From Akkermansia muciniphila (GTDB lineage Bacteria; Verrucomicrobiota; Verrucomicrobiia; Verrucomicrobiales; Akkermansiaceae), in the NCBI RefSeq assembly GCF_018709685.1, contig NZ_JABDHQ010000003.1, positions 166,419-230,418 on the forward strand: a stretch of 64,000 nucleotides of DNA, given 5' to 3'. A model generated the notes under the pieces. It did no database searches, was not told where the DNA came from, and saw only the letters and a list, made by a program, of their open reading frames with translations. How positions within the stretch are numbered: the stretch's first letter is position 1; each line of letters begins with the position of its first letter. The position numbers and the translations under genes were made by a program. Shown here in pieces: positions 43,069 through 54,677 of the stretch.

Positions 43069-45492
43069 TTAATAGGAGTAGTTGAGATAGAACTGGAATT
43101 GTCCGCCACGGTCAATGGCGTTGTTCTTCTGGATCGGGATGGCGTAGTCTACCGCCAGGGGGCCGATGGGAAGGTTCAGGCGCAGGCCGATCCCGTAGTC
43201 GGAAACGATCTTGGACGCGCTGAAGTCAAAGGAATCTCCGTTAACGAAGCCGATGTCATAGAACACGGCGACGCGCACTTCTTCAATCACGGGAATGGAG
43301 TATTCAAACTGGCAGAAGAAGGAGGACCGGCCGCCCATCGTTTCATCACCGCTCAAAGCCGGATTGTACGGAGCCACGTCCCGGAAGCGGAAGCCGCGCA
43401 TGTTGTACGGACCGCCCAGGTAGAGGCGTTCAAAAATGGGCACGTCATGGTCGCCGTAGGAATCCACGGTGGCGGCGCCGGCATTAATGCTGAAAATGGT
43501 GTCTCCGCGCAGGTTCCAGTAATAGGAGCCGTTGATGCCGAAGTTGTAAGTCTTCACATCGCCGCCCAGGCCGGAATAGCCGGCCAGCACCTCAAACTTG
43601 CCGCCCTTGCGGGGGAATATCTGCGCGTCACGGGTATCAATGGTGTAGGAAAGTTCCACGTGGCTGCGCAGGTAATCGCCGTCCTGCATCCAGAAGAAGA
43701 TGGGGGCGTTCCCCTTGGCGTCAATCTGGTACTGTTCCAGGCGGTATTCCAGCTTTACGTAATCCAGTTCGCCGATCGGCTTGCGCAGGGAAACGGCAAA
43801 GCCGTAATTCTGCTGGTCGTAATAGTCGGAGAAATACGTGGAGTTGCTGTAGAAGATTTCCGTACCGAAGGCCAGCTTGCGGTGCAGGAACCACGGGTCC
43901 ACCCAGGAGATGCTGGCGTCCTGCGTTTCAAAACCCACGCGGGTGTTGATGGCGAAGCGCTGGCCGCCCCCCACGAAGGAGGACCAGTCATACATGTCAA
44001 AGTTGGACTGGGTGATGCCCGCGAAGAGGTACACGCTTTCAATGGAGGAGAACGCCACGCCGATGTTCAGGGACCCGGTGCGTTTTTCCGCCACTTCAAT
44101 GTTGATGTCTCGGTAGCCCGGCCGAGTGGACCCCACCTGCGCCACGTCCACCATGTCAAAATAGTTCAGGTTCTGGAGACGCTTCTGGGCCGTATCCAGG
44201 TCCACGGAGTTCATGGGATCGTTGGACTGGAGGGGAAGTTCCTGGCGGATCACGTAATCCTTCGTGCGGTTGTTCCCAATCAGGCGGATGTTGCCCACGC
44301 GGTAGGGGCTGCCTTCCGTCACATGGTAAACGATGTTGATCTGTCCATAGCCGGTCCTGGGGTCAATGCCCACTTCCTGGATGTCCGGGCGCACGGCGGC
44401 GTCCGCATACCCGCGGGAGCCGTAATAGCGGCGGATCATCGTCACATCGTCAGCCACCTTCTGGGCGGAATAGGTATCCCCGTTGTACATGCTCAGACCG
44501 GGAATCAGCTCCTGGGCCGTGAACACCTTGGTGGGGCCGAAGGCGACCTGGTTCACCTTGTAGCGGCGGCCTTCAGTAAGGGTGACCTTCATGGTGAGCT
44601 TCTGCTCGTTGCCCTTGCCGGCGTCGAAGTACTCCACCTTGTCCAGCTTGACGCGCAGGTAACCCTTGTTGCGGTAGTAGGTCACTACTTCAGCCAGATC
44701 GTCCTCCACCTGTTCGCGGTCAATGCGTCCGGATTTGGTAATCCACGTCAGCCAGCCCTTTTCCTTGGTCTTCATCACCTGGCGGAGGTCCTTGGAGCTG
44801 ATGTGGTCGTTGCCGACAAAGTCAATGTTGATGATGTTGGCTTTCTTGCCTTCGTTGATGTCAAAGACCACGTCCACAAAGCCGGGGCGTTCCGTTTTCT
44901 GGTAAAAATAGGATACGCGCACATCCGGATACCGGGCTTCCTGATAATAGGTGCGCAGCTTGGAGATGGCACTGCTGAGCGCCTTGTCGCTGAGGGCTTC
45001 CCCCCCTTTCAGGCCGCATTCCTCGGAAAGGTCCCGGTTGTCAAAGGCTGTGTTGCCGCGGAAGCCCACGCCGCCCAGCAGGTTCTGGGCCGCCATTTCA
45101 AACACCACGGAGACGCCGTCACCGGAGGGTTCCACGGCCACCGTCGTATTGCCGCCCACCAGGCCGCTTTCCAGCAGGCGTTCCAAATCCTTGTTCACCA
45201 CTTCCGGGGAATAGCTGGTGCCCGGCTGCGTAGCCAGCAGGTTTTTCAGGCGGTCTTCAGACACGGTCTTGCCGGTACTCCTGTAACGCACGGAAACGCT
45301 CTTCACGGGACGGCCTTCATACGCCTGGTCCCCGGACAGAAGCCCCGTTTCCGGGCCCAGTTCCTTCACCACCTGGTCCGGCGTCATCACGGAACCATAG
45401 CCGCCTCTGTTAAGGGAAGTCTTATCCTGGGCCAAAGCAGCCGAACATGCCATCAGGGGGAAGGAAACACACAAAAAAACGGGTCGAATCAT
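43069..45492 (-). CDS. bamA: outer-membrane protein assembly factor BamA
   Basis: An 807-residue protein from the ATG at 45492 (MIRPVFLCVSFPLMACSAAL); an upstream in-frame start is less likely because it lacks a signal peptide at the very N-terminus. Several POTRA domains cover about residues 60-430, for example VYGKVDIVYHVTEGSPYRVG-type strands and GNTAFDNRDL-like turns. The C-terminal 16-stranded barrel of the Omp85 family ends in YLNYSY, with GLRLNLPIGPLAVDYAIPIQ just before it. BamA inserts beta-barrel proteins into the outer membrane. It is divergent from tig. Confidence 0.95.
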   Translation of the reverse strand: MIRPVFLCVSFPLMACSAALAQDKTSLNRGGYGSVMTPDQVVKELGPETGLLSGDQAYEGRPVKSVSVRYRSTGKTVSEDRLKNLLATQPGTSYSPEVVNKDLERLLESGLVGGNTTVAVEPSGDGVSVVFEMAAQNLLGGVGFRGNTAFDNRDLSEECGLKGGEALSDKALSSAISKLRTYYQEARYPDVRVSYFYQKTERPGFVDVVFDINEGKKANIINIDFVGNDHISSKDLRQVMKTKEKGWLTWITKSGRIDREQVEDDLAEVVTYYRNKGYLRVKLDKVEYFDAGKGNEQKLTMKVTLTEGRRYKVNQVAFGPTKVFTAQELIPGLSMYNGDTYSAQKVADDVTMIRRYYGSRGYADAAVRPDIQEVGIDPRTGYGQINIVYHVTEGSPYRVGNIRLIGNNRTKDYVIRQELPLQSNDPMNSVDLDTAQKRLQNLNYFDMVDVAQVGSTRPGYRDINIEVAEKRTGSLNIGVAFSSIESVYLFAGITQSNFDMYDWSSFVGGGQRFAINTRVGFETQDASISWVDPWFLHRKLAFGTEIFYSNSTYFSDYYDQQNYGFAVSLRKPIGELDYVKLEYRLEQYQIDAKGNAPIFFWMQDGDYLRSHVELSYTIDTRDAQIFPRKGGKFEVLAGYSGLGGDVKTYNFGINGSYYWNLRGDTIFSINAGAATVDSYGDHDVPIFERLYLGGPYNMRGFRFRDVAPYNPALSGDETMGGRSSFFCQFEYSIPVIEEVRVAVFYDIGFVNGDSFDFSASKIVSDYGIGLRLNLPIGPLAVDYAIPIQKNNAIDRGGQFQFYLNYSY

Positions 45493-45751
45493 GAGAGCTG
45501 AACTTAATGCTTGGGATATAAAGGACTTTTCCTCCTGCATAGTCAAGACGTGATTCCGCGTAGAACGCAGTTGCCCTGCATTTTTACCTTGCGCGCGCAG
45601 GCGCCCGGGAAAGGCAATTGTGTCATTCCTGTGCAATAGCTTGCACTCCATATACCCTCTCATTACATTTACCGCCGCCCGTGTTTTGACCGCTGCTGTC
45701 ATCCCGGAGCCGAGACAGAACCACTTTCAATTAACACTGACCGTATTATTT

Positions 45752-47062
45752 ATGGAAATCAACGTTGATATTCAACCGGACTGCACAGCCACGCTGAAAG
45801 CTTCCATCCCCGCAGAAACCACGGCTGCACGCCGCGCCTCCATTGTGGACTCCTACGCCGGCAAAGCCAAGCTGCCCGGCTTCCGTCCCGGCAAAACGCC
45901 CAAGTCCATCATTGAAAAGCGCTTCAAGAAGGAAATTGAGGAAGAATTGCTGGACAACCTTTTTGAAACGGCCTGCTCCGCCGCCCTGGAAGAAAACCCC
46001 AAATTGAAAGTGCTTAACTTCGGCAAGCCGGAACAGTCCCTGGATGACAAGGGCAACTACACCGCCACCAGCACGATGACCGTGGTTCCCGAGTTCGAAC
46101 TGCCGGAGTACAAGGGCATTGAAGTCAAGGTTCCCTCCTCCGAGGTGACGGAAGCGGACGTGGAGGAAGCCCTGAAGTCCCTGGCCGAGCAGATCGCGGA
46201 GTTCACTCCCGTGGACCGCGCCGCCAAGAAGGACGACGTGGCGATCATTGATTTCAAAACCACGCTGGAAGACAAGCCCGTGGCGGAAGCCGTCGGCAAG
46301 CCCGTAGGCTTCCTGGAAGGCCGTGAAGGCCAGTGGATGAAAGTGGAAGACGATCAGTTCCTGCCCGGCTTCGCCTCCGCCCTGGAAGGCCTGAAAGCCG
46401 GCGAAAGCAAGGACATCACCGTCACCATTCCGGATACCTTCCCGATTGAAGACCTGCGCGGCAAGGAACTTGTGTTCCACACTACCGTCAAGGAAGTTCG
46501 TGAAAAGGAACTCCCGGCCATGGATGACGCCTTTGCGGAAAAAGTGCTTCCCGGCAAGAACCTGGAAGACCTGAAAACCGCCCTGAAGGAAAACCTGGCC
46601 CAGCGCAAGACTGCGCAGATTGACGAAGCGAAGGCTGACCAGATCACGGAAAAGCTGGCGGACCTGCTGAACTTCAACCTGCCGGAAGCCGTCGTGGAAC
46701 GCGAAGTGTACGGCATCCTTCAGCAAAAGATGCAGCAGGCCATGTACAGCGGAAACGCCCCGGCGGACATGGACAAGTTTGTGGAAGAGGCCCGTGAAGA
46801 AGCCAGAAAGGAAGCCAAGCGCAATCTCAAGGTATTCTTCATGCTTCAGGAAGTGGCCCAGGTGGAAAAAATCGCCGTCACGGAAATGGAACTTTACAAT
46901 GAAGTGGCACGCCAGGCGCGCCAGCAGAAAAAGAACCTCAAGTCCTACATCCGCGAACTCCAGCGCGAAGGCCGCGTGCATGGCATCAGAATGAGCCTGC
47001 TGACAGCCAAGGTACTGGACTTCCTGACAAAAGAAGCCAAAGTAACGGTAGACGAGCAATAA
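45752..47062 (+). CDS. tig: trigger factor
   Basis: A 436-residue ribosome-associated chaperone and prolyl isomerase. I chose the ATG at 45752 ([11 protein letters not shown]), which gives the normal N-terminal domain with the ribosome-binding loop [16 protein letters not shown]. The FKBP-like domain spans about 150-245 ([20 protein letters not shown]) and the helical chaperone domain fills the rest. It is the first gene before clpP-clpX, the usual order in many bacteria, but a hairpin separates it from clpP. Confidence 0.95.
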   Translation: MEINVDIQPDCTATLKASIPAETTAARRASIVDSYAGKAKLPGFRPGKTPKSIIEKRFKKEIEEELLDNLFETACSAALEENPKLKVLNFGKPEQSLDDKGNYTATSTMTVVPEFELPEYKGIEVKVPSSEVTEADVEEALKSLAEQIAEFTPVDRAAKKDDVAIIDFKTTLEDKPVAEAVGKPVGFLEGREGQWMKVEDDQFLPGFASALEGLKAGESKDITVTIPDTFPIEDLRGKELVFHTTVKEVREKELPAMDDAFAEKVLPGKNLEDLKTALKENLAQRKTAQIDEAKADQITEKLADLLNFNLPEAVVEREVYGILQQKMQQAMYSGNAPADMDKFVEEAREEARKEAKRNLKVFFMLQEVAQVEKIAVTEMELYNEVARQARQQKKNLKSYIRELQREGRVHGIRMSLLTAKVLDFLTKEAKVTVDEQ

Positions 47063-47089
47063 CCCTCCTCTGCACAAGACACCTTACCA

Positions 47090-47127
47090 GGGGGAGTTGG
47101 CGCGCACATGCCCGACTCCCCCGTTTT
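47090..47127 (+). terminator. terminator-like hairpin between tig and clpP
   Basis: GGGGGAGT (47090-47097) pairs with ACTCCCCC (47115-47122), followed by GTTTTGT. It starts 27 bp after the tig stop codon. Confidence 0.7.
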
Positions 47128-47187
47128 GTATCCGGCAGGCGGGGAAAATACATTGAACAAGACAACACCAGCATCTTTAACAACACT

Positions 47188-47844
47188 ATGTTTCAAGACC
47201 AATCTTCCAAATCAGGCCCCATGAACGCCTACTACGTCCCCATGGTGGTGGAGCAGGACGGCCGCGGCGAACGCGCCTTTGACATCTACTCCCGCCTCCT
47301 GAAGGACCGCGTCATCTTCATCGGCTCCGCCATTGACGATGATGTGGCGAACTCCGTCATCGCCCAGCTTCTGTTCCTCCAGATGGCCGATCCGAAAAAG
47401 GACATTCATGTCTACATCAACTCCCCCGGCGGCTCCGTCACGGCGGGCTTGGCGATTTACGACACGATGCAGTTCGTTTCCTGCGACGTGAACACGTACT
47501 GCCTGGGCATCGCCGCTTCCATGGGCTCCGTCCTGCTGGCCGCGGGCACGCCCGGCAAGCGGTTCTGCCTGCCGAACTCCCATGTGATGATCCACCAGGT
47601 TTCCGGCGGCGCCCAGGGCACCGCCTCCGACGTGGAACGCACCATCGGCTTCATGTTCAACCTCAAAAAGCGCCTCAACGGCATTCTGGCCAAGCACACC
47701 GGAAAAACGGAAAAGCAGATTGAAAAGGATGCCGACCGCGACAACTACATGACCGCTGAGGAAGCCGCCGCCTACGGCCTGGTGGACAAGGTGCTGACCC
47801 ATCATTCCGAGAGCCAGGACGACAAAAAGAAGGGCAAGGCCTAA
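47188..47844 (+). CDS. clpP: ATP-dependent Clp protease proteolytic subunit
   Basis: A 218-residue serine peptidase that forms the two-ring barrel fed by ClpX. The catalytic triad is readable by spacing with E. coli ClpP: Ser111 (in GIAASMGS), His136 (in NSHVMIHQ) and Asp185 (in DRDNYM). The oxyanion turn [10 protein letters not shown] is intact. The C-terminus is Lys-rich. It is followed by clpX after 36 bp. Confidence 0.98.
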   Translation: MFQDQSSKSGPMNAYYVPMVVEQDGRGERAFDIYSRLLKDRVIFIGSAIDDDVANSVIAQLLFLQMADPKKDIHVYINSPGGSVTAGLAIYDTMQFVSCDVNTYCLGIAASMGSVLLAAGTPGKRFCLPNSHVMIHQVSGGAQGTASDVERTIGFMFNLKKRLNGILAKHTGKTEKQIEKDADRDNYMTAEEAAAYGLVDKVLTHHSESQDDKKKGKA

Positions 47845-47880
47845 GCCTCCCCCGGCGTATTTCTCTCTACCTGCAAAACC

Positions 47881-49251
47881 ATGTCCGGTTCCAGCCCCCA
47901 TATTCCTGCCTGTTCCTGCTGCGGCAAGCCCGGGAACAAGGTGGACAAGCTCATCCAGATTGCGGAAGACTTCTACATCTGCAACAATTGCGTTGAAATT
48001 TGCGTCAACATGATTGTGAAGGATACCGGCCTTCCGCTGGCAACCCGTTTCATCCAGGGCATCCTGAACATGGAGCCCTCCGCCTATGCCATGTGCCAGG
48101 CGGAGGCCCGCAAGGCCGCGGCCGCGGACATGCTCAAGGACACCGCCGGCGGGACAGCCGCCTACGAAGGCCCGCTGCCCACGCCGGAAGAAATGTGCGC
48201 CACGCTCAACCAGTACGTCATTGGCCAGGATTACGCCAAAAAAGTGCTCTCCGTAGCCGTGTACAACCACTACATGCGCCTGCGCCAGAGCGCCGTGATG
48301 CTGGAAGACGAATCCCTGGACGACGTGGAAATTGAAAAATCCAACATTCTGCTGGCCGGCCCCACCGGCTCCGGAAAAACCCTGCTGGCAAAAACGCTGG
48401 CAAAAATGCTCAACGTCCCCTTCTGCATTGTGGACGCCACCACGCTGACGGAAGCCGGCTACGTGGGGGAAGACGTGGAAAACATCATCCTGCGCCTTCT
48501 CCAGGCCGCCAACTTTGACGTGGCCAAGGCGGAACAGGGCATCATCTATGTGGATGAAATCGACAAAATAGGCCGCAAGACCCAGAACGTCTCCGTCACG
48601 CGGGACGTCTCCGGGGAAGGCGTGCAGCAGGCCCTGCTGAAAATCATTGAAGGCACCATCTGCAACGTTCCGCCCACCGGGGGCCGCAAGCACCCGCAGC
48701 AGGAATACATCCGCGTCAACACGGAAAAAATCCTCTTCATCGTGGGGGGGGCCTTCGTCGGACTGGAAGACATCATCCGCAAGCGTCTCGGCTCCGCCCA
48801 GATGGGCTTTGGCGCTATCACGGAACAGCGCGACCGCAAGGAATACTCGGAAGAGGAAATCCTGGCCCAGGCCATGCCGGAAGACCTCTTCTCCTTCGGC
48901 ATGATTCCGGAACTGGTGGGGCGCCTGCCTATCTTCTGCCCGCTTGCCAAGCTGGATGAAGGCCAGCTTGTGCGCCTGCTTACGGAACCCAAAAACGCCC
49001 TGGTCAAGCAATACTCCAAGCTGCTCGCCATGTACGGCACCAGGCTGGACGTGAAACCGGACGCCCTGAAAGCCATGGCCGCGGAAGCCATGGAACGCGG
49101 CACCGGCGCCCGCGCCCTGCGTTCCATCTTTGAAACCCTCATGCTGGACGTCATGTACAAGGTGCCCAGCATGGATGATGCGGACTCCGTCACCATCACC
49201 AGGGAAACGGTTACTGACAAAAAACCGGCGCAAATCCGCCAGGCCTCCTAA
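47881..49251 (+). CDS. clpX: ATP-dependent Clp protease ATP-binding subunit ClpX
   Basis: A 456-residue AAA+ unfoldase. The N-terminal zinc domain has Cys pairs in [10 protein letters not shown] and ICNNCVEIC, binding adaptors and substrates. Walker A is [15 protein letters not shown], Walker [12 protein letters not shown], and the ClpP-binding loop region is present near MGFGA. It works with ClpP encoded just upstream. The 3' end is 16 bp from tsaD. Confidence 0.97.
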   Translation: MSGSSPHIPACSCCGKPGNKVDKLIQIAEDFYICNNCVEICVNMIVKDTGLPLATRFIQGILNMEPSAYAMCQAEARKAAAADMLKDTAGGTAAYEGPLPTPEEMCATLNQYVIGQDYAKKVLSVAVYNHYMRLRQSAVMLEDESLDDVEIEKSNILLAGPTGSGKTLLAKTLAKMLNVPFCIVDATTLTEAGYVGEDVENIILRLLQAANFDVAKAEQGIIYVDEIDKIGRKTQNVSVTRDVSGEGVQQALLKIIEGTICNVPPTGGRKHPQQEYIRVNTEKILFIVGGAFVGLEDIIRKRLGSAQMGFGAITEQRDRKEYSEEEILAQAMPEDLFSFGMIPELVGRLPIFCPLAKLDEGQLVRLLTEPKNALVKQYSKLLAMYGTRLDVKPDALKAMAAEAMERGTGARALRSIFETLMLDVMYKVPSMDDADSVTITRETVTDKKPAQIRQAS

Positions 49252-49267
49252 CTCCACCCGCTCCGCC

Positions 49268-50350
49268 ATGCCGGAATCCTTAACCGTTCTGGGAATAGAA
49301 TCCTCCTGCGATGAAACGGCAGTAGCCATCCTGCGTTCCGCCGGAGAGGAAGAAGCGCCGGAAATACTCTCCTCCATCATCTCCTCCCAGATCGCCATTC
49401 ACCGCCGCCACGGCGGCGTGGTGCCGGAGCTGGCTTCCCGCAACCACTCGGCGAACCTTCCCGGCGTCATCCGGGCCGCATGCCGGGAGGCCGGCCTCAC
49501 CCCGGCGGACATTGACGTCTTCGGCGCCACGGGAGGCCCCGGACTGGTAGCCGCCCTGCTGGTGGGCAACAGCACGGCCAAGGCGCTGGCGCTGGCGACG
49601 GGCAGGCCCTTCGTCTCCGTCAACCATCTGGAAGGCCACCTCCTCTCCCCCTTCGTCAAACGTCCCGGAGGCCCCGTGCCCCATCTGGGCATGGTCGTCT
49701 CCGGCGGCCACACCCTCTTTGTGGACGTCCGCGGCGTGGGAGACTACCGCCTGCTGGGCCGTTCCCTGGACGACGCCGCGGGGGAAGCCTTTGACAAGGT
49801 AGGAAAAATGCTCGGCCTTCCGTACCCCGGCGGTCCGGAAATAGACCGCATGGCGGCGGGAGGAGACCCGGAGGCCTTCTCCTTCCCCCGCGCCCTGATG
49901 AAGGAGCACACGGCCAACGTCTCCTTCTCCGGCCTGAAAACCGCCGTCCTCTACACGCTCCCCAAGCTGACGGAAAGCGGCAACCCGCATGACCTGCCGG
50001 AGCAAACCCTGCGGGATATATGCGCCTCCTTCCAGCGCGCCGTGACGGACGTTCTGATTCACAAGGCGCTGCATGCCCTGCGCGTCTCCGGCCACCGCAC
50101 CCTTTCCGTTTCCGGCGGCGTCTCCTGCAACGGGGAGCTGCGTACCAGGCTGAAGACCGCCTGCGCCCGTGAAAAGGTGGAACTGGTGCTGCCGGACTTC
50201 GACCTGACGACGGACAATGCCGCCATGATCGCCTATGTCACCTGCCTCAAAGCACGCAGGGGATTGTTCCACTCTCTGGATGAAGACGTTGACCCCAATC
50301 TCAAATTGACGGAAGATCTGAACAGGTCTAAATATTCAACGCATTCCTGA
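49268..50350 (+). CDS. tsaD: tRNA threonylcarbamoyladenosine synthase subunit TsaD
   Basis: A 360-residue ASKHA-fold protein. The start at 49268 (MPESLTVLGIESSCDETAVA) is fixed by the conserved ESSCDET block. Metal-binding His lie in VNHLEGH, and the nucleotide-binding GGHTLF, DDAAGEAFDKVGKMLGL and SGGVSCNGELR are clear. With TsaB, TsaE and TsaC it makes the t6A base at position 37 of ANN-decoding tRNAs, including the tRNA-Thr encoded 205 bp downstream. The other Tsa genes are not in the window. Confidence 0.97.
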   Translation: MPESLTVLGIESSCDETAVAILRSAGEEEAPEILSSIISSQIAIHRRHGGVVPELASRNHSANLPGVIRAACREAGLTPADIDVFGATGGPGLVAALLVGNSTAKALALATGRPFVSVNHLEGHLLSPFVKRPGGPVPHLGMVVSGGHTLFVDVRGVGDYRLLGRSLDDAAGEAFDKVGKMLGLPYPGGPEIDRMAAGGDPEAFSFPRALMKEHTANVSFSGLKTAVLYTLPKLTESGNPHDLPEQTLRDICASFQRAVTDVLIHKALHALRVSGHRTLSVSGGVSCNGELRTRLKTACAREKVELVLPDFDLTTDNAAMIAYVTCLKARRGLFHSLDEDVDPNLKLTEDLNRSKYSTHS

Positions 50351-50362
50351 TAAAGATATTAT

Positions 50363-50444
50363 ACATGAACACCCCGTATTTGCGGCATAAAGATAAAAAA
50401 ATGTTCATGTTTTCATTGACATCCTGCATTAAAAAACGTAACCT
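50363..50444 (+). promoter_or_regulatory. promoter of the tRNA-Thr-tuf unit with upstream inverted repeat
   Basis: TTGACA (50416-50421), a 17-bp spacer and TAACCT (50439-50444) form a good promoter. Just upstream, ACATGAACA (50363-50371) and TGTTCATGT (50402-50410) are an exact 9-bp inverted repeat, 30 bp apart, ending 5 bp before the -35. It could be a tsaD 3' hairpin or a regulatory element. Confidence 0.65.
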
Positions 50445-50555
50445 AGCGTCCGCTTTTCGTCAGGCAACACGGGAGGATGCTATTTATCCGCTAGAACCGC
50501 AGGTTTGGGCGGATTTACAACTCTCTAAGAGCAGCGAAAGGCGGAAGAAGTCTAT

Positions 50556-50630
<75 letters not shown>

Positions 50631-50674
50631 TCTTCAAGCTAGACCCATAGCAGCCCAAACCTAAATAAAACATT

Positions 50675-51859
<1,185 letters not shown>

Positions 51860-51899
51860 GTTCCTCCGGGAACTTGTAGAGGAATCTACATCAGGTTTA

Positions 51900-51929
51900 A
51901 TGAGGGGGTCTCCCCGGAGGCCCCCTCAT
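51900..51929 (+). terminator. hairpin between tuf and tRNA-Trp
   Basis: ATGAGGGGG (51900-51908) pairs with CCCCCTCAT (51921-51929), with extra pairing possible in the 12-nt loop. It lacks a long T-run, so it may be a processing or partial termination site ahead of the tRNA. Confidence 0.6.
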
Positions 51930-51954
51930 TTCCCACGAAAGAAGAGACTTCAAC

Positions 51955-52030
51955 AGGTCAGTAGTTCAATTGGTAGAGCGTTGGTCTCCAAAACCAAATG
52001 TTGGGGGTTCGAGTCCCTCCTGACCTGCCA
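51955..52030 (+). tRNA. tRNA-Trp (CCA)
   Basis: A cloverleaf with acceptor AGGTCAG/CTGACCT, anticodon loop CTCCAAA (anticodon CCA, tryptophan), T arm GGGGGTTCGAGTCCCTC, and an encoded CCA end. It is followed by secE after 33 bp, as in many bacterial genomes. Confidence 0.97.
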
Positions 52031-52063
52031 CTTCTTTCCAAATACATCACCCCACCTTGAAGC

Positions 52064-52291
52064 ATGTTTCGCAAGATTTCTCAATTCATCGCCGAAGTTA
52101 AGGGCGAACTTAAGAAGACCACCTGGCCCTGGGAAAGCGACCCCAAGGTGAAAGGTTTTAAAAAATTCCGCGAACTCTGGGGTTCCACTCTCGTCGTACT
52201 GATTGCCATGGTCTTCCTTGGCGCGTTTGTTGCATCGTTCGACATCTTTCTTCACAGCGTGGTCAACTACCTCATTCAGTTGGCTATCTAG
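52064..52291 (+). CDS. secE: preprotein translocase subunit SecE
   Basis: A 75-residue single-span membrane subunit of the SecYEG channel. The amphipathic part before the span contains AEVKGELKKTTWPWESD, the conserved SecE block, and the membrane segment is about residues 42-62. It lies directly before nusG (27 bp), the near-universal order. Confidence 0.95.
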   Translation: MFRKISQFIAEVKGELKKTTWPWESDPKVKGFKKFRELWGSTLVVLIAMVFLGAFVASFDIFLHSVVNYLIQLAI

Positions 52292-52318
52292 TTTTACTCC
52301 CACTTTCTTTCTCCGATC

Positions 52319-52888
52319 ATGCCCAGTACCCCAGAGCCTCACGAACAATGGTATGTTCTTCACGTCCTCTCCGGACAGGAAAACAGCGTTCGTGACCGCA
52401 TCATCCGCAAGGCAAAGGACGCCGAACTTTCCGACTTCATCTACCGCGTTGAAGTCCCCACGGAACTCATCTCCGAAGTGCGCAACGGCAAAAAGACGGA
52501 ACGCCACAGCAAACTCTTCCCCGGCTACGTCTATGCCAACATGTACCTGCTGGAAGCGGACGGCACCCTGAACAAGGACCTCTGGTACTTCATTCAGCAG
52601 ATTGACGGCGTCATCAGCATCGCCGGTTCCCGCAACGCCCCCCTCCCCATGCGCAAGCGCGAGGTGGAAGACCTTCTGCCCCTGCTGGACGCGGAAGCCG
52701 TAGCCGCCCGCCCCAAGGTGGAATTCGCCGTCGGGGATCCCGTGCGCGTCTGCGAAGGCCCGTTCCAGAGCCAGGAAGGCACCATCGAAGAAATCGACCC
52801 CGAAAAAGGCAAGCTGCGCGTCAGCGTCTCCATCTTTGGCCGCGCTACCCCGGTGGACCTGGAATACTGGCAGGTTGAAAAAGCCTGA
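52319..52888 (+). CDS. nusG: transcription antitermination factor NusG
   Basis: A 189-residue protein with an N-terminal RNAP-binding domain (WYVLHVLSGQENSVRDRI at the start, KLFPGYVYANMYL later) and a C-terminal KOW domain (VGDPVRVCEGPFQSQEGTIE). NusG increases processivity and links RNA polymerase to Rho or the ribosome. The spacing to secE and rplK is short, so it belongs to one transcription unit. Confidence 0.96.
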   Translation: MPSTPEPHEQWYVLHVLSGQENSVRDRIIRKAKDAELSDFIYRVEVPTELISEVRNGKKTERHSKLFPGYVYANMYLLEADGTLNKDLWYFIQQIDGVISIAGSRNAPLPMRKREVEDLLPLLDAEAVAARPKVEFAVGDPVRVCEGPFQSQEGTIEEIDPEKGKLRVSVSIFGRATPVDLEYWQVEKA

Positions 52889-52951
52889 GCTGCCCCATCC
52901 GGAAAACCGCAGGCTTCTCCCGTTCATTTTCTCCGCTAACAAAGCAAAACC

Positions 52952-53380
52952 ATGGCAAAAGAAATAACCAAAATCATTAAGCTCCAGATTAATGCCGGAG
53001 CTGCTAACCCCTCCCCGCCCGTGGGTCCGGCACTTGGTCAGGCCGGTGTAAACATCATGGCATTCTGCAAGGAGTTCAACGCCGCCACGCAAAAGCAGGC
53101 CGGCGACCTCCTGCCGACCGTCATCACGGTTTACAAGGACAAGTCATTCTCTTTCATCACCAAGCAGCCCCCGGGCAGCGTGCTTCTCAAGAAGGCCGCC
53201 GGCATTCCTTCCGGCTCCGGCGAACCGAACAAAAAGAAGGTCGCCACTCTTTCCAAGGCCAAGCTGATGGAAGTCGTCAACACCAAACTCCCGGACCTCA
53301 ACACGAAGGACCCCGAACGCGCCGCCCGCATCCTTGCCGGCCAGGCCCGCCAGATGGGCATCGAAGTTGAAGGTATGTAA
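52952..53380 (+). CDS. rplK: 50S ribosomal protein L11
   Basis: A 142-residue ribosomal protein with the conserved N-terminal Pro-rich region [20 protein letters not shown] and the RNA-binding C-terminal domain ([20 protein letters not shown]). It forms the GTPase-associated centre with L10 and L7/L12. In the gene order nusG-rplK-rplA. Confidence 0.98.
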   Translation: MAKEITKIIKLQINAGAANPSPPVGPALGQAGVNIMAFCKEFNAATQKQAGDLLPTVITVYKDKSFSFITKQPPGSVLLKKAAGIPSGSGEPNKKKVATLSKAKLMEVVNTKLPDLNTKDPERAARILAGQARQMGIEVEGM

Positions 53381-53430
53381 CACTCACCGCAGGAGGATTA
53401 ACCAATCCGAACGCACTGCCAAATACACAC

Positions 53431-54132
53431 ATGTCTACCAAACGCAGCAAGCGATATCAAGAAGCAGCCAAGCTTGTTACCCCTAACAAGAACTACAGCA
53501 TCACGGAAGCCGTGGAAACCATGAAGTCTTTCCCGGCCCCGAAATTTGACCCGACTGTCACCGTTTCCTTCCACCTGACCGTGGACCCCCGCAAATCCGA
53601 CCAGATGGTCCGCGGCAGCGTCTCCCTGCCCAACGGCACGGGTAAAAACGTCCGCGTCCTCGTCTTCGCCCAGGGTGATGCCGCCAAGGCCGCCCAGGAA
53701 GCCGGAGCCGAATTCGTGGGCTTTGAAGACCTGATCAAGAAGGTCCAGGACGGTTTCGTTGACTTTGACACGGCCATTGCCACCCCCGACGCCATGACGG
53801 AGGTCCGCAAGGTTGCCCGTGTGCTGGGTCCGCGCGGCCTGATGCCCAACCCGAAAACCGGCACCGTTACGGATGACACGGCCAAGGCCGTGAAGGAAGT
53901 GAAGGCCGGCCGCGTTGACTACAAGGTTGACAAGAACGCCAACATCTCCGCCGCTGTAGGCAAGCTGTCCTTCTCCAATGAAGGCATCACTGAAAACATC
54001 GCTGCCCTGATTGATTCCGTCGTCAAGGCCCGCCCGGCTTCCGCCAAGGGCGCCTACATCGAATCCGTCACCGTTTCATGCGCCATGTGCCCCGGTCTCC
54101 CGGTTGACACCGCTTCCATCGCCAAACTGTAA
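53431..54132 (+). CDS. rplA: 50S ribosomal protein L1
   Basis: A 233-residue ribosomal protein of the L1 stalk. Conserved blocks are FHLTVDPRKSDQMVRGSVSL and RVLGPRGLMPNPKTGTVTDD. In E. coli L1 represses translation of its own operon; the 50-bp gap to rplK is too short for me to identify that site here. It is followed by rplJ after 21 bp. Confidence 0.98.
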   Translation: MSTKRSKRYQEAAKLVTPNKNYSITEAVETMKSFPAPKFDPTVTVSFHLTVDPRKSDQMVRGSVSLPNGTGKNVRVLVFAQGDAAKAAQEAGAEFVGFEDLIKKVQDGFVDFDTAIATPDAMTEVRKVARVLGPRGLMPNPKTGTVTDDTAKAVKEVKAGRVDYKVDKNANISAAVGKLSFSNEGITENIAALIDSVVKARPASAKGAYIESVTVSCAMCPGLPVDTASIAKL

Positions 54133-54153
54133 CCCGAACCGATTTAGCACATC

Positions 54154-54657
54154 ATGAATCCTGACAAGCGTATCATCATTGACGACCTGACCGCCCGCGT
54201 CAACGCCTCCCCGTTCCTGATCGTCGTGGATTACACCTCGATCACCGTGCCTGAGTTCACCAACCTGCGTTCCGCCCTGGCCGCCTGCGGCGCCCAGTGC
54301 CACGTAGCCAAGAACAACTTCATGCGTACGGCCCTGACGGACGCCGGCCTTCCCGACATCGGCGAACACCTCGTCGGCCAGACCGCCTTCGTGACCGGCG
54401 CGTCCGACGTGGCTGCCGCCGCCAAGGCCATCAACACCTTCGCCAAGGCCTCCAAGAAGGCTGAATACAAGGTGGCGATCCTGGACGGCGACGTCCTCTC
54501 CGCGGACCAGATCCGCGCCATCGGTGAACTGCCCCCCCGCGATCAGCTGCTGGCCAAGCTCCTTGGCACCATCAATGCGGCCGGTTCCGCTCTTGCCCGA
54601 GTTATTCAGGCATATGTGGACAAAGAAAACGGCGGCAGCGAAGAACCCGCCGCCTAA
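54154..54657 (+). CDS. rplJ: 50S ribosomal protein L10
   Basis: A 167-residue protein that anchors the L7/L12 dimers to the ribosome. The N-terminal RNA-binding part contains FLIVVDYTSITVPEFTNLRS and the C-terminal helix that holds L7/L12 follows GTINAAGSALARVIQAYVDK. The usual leader for autoregulation cannot lie in the 21-bp gap to rplA; the 158-bp gap after it holds hairpins. Confidence 0.97.
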   Translation: MNPDKRIIIDDLTARVNASPFLIVVDYTSITVPEFTNLRSALAACGAQCHVAKNNFMRTALTDAGLPDIGEHLVGQTAFVTGASDVAAAAKAINTFAKASKKAEYKVAILDGDVLSADQIRAIGELPPRDQLLAKLLGTINAAGSALARVIQAYVDKENGGSEEPAA

Positions 54658-54677
54658 TACTAACCCCTTGACCGGAC

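Noticed and set aside
43018..45501. Long plus-strand ORF of 827 residues opposite bamA
   Set aside because: It is antisense to bamA, whose protein is clear; the composition (His/Val/Gly-rich, no domain) is that of a mirror frame in GC-rich DNA.
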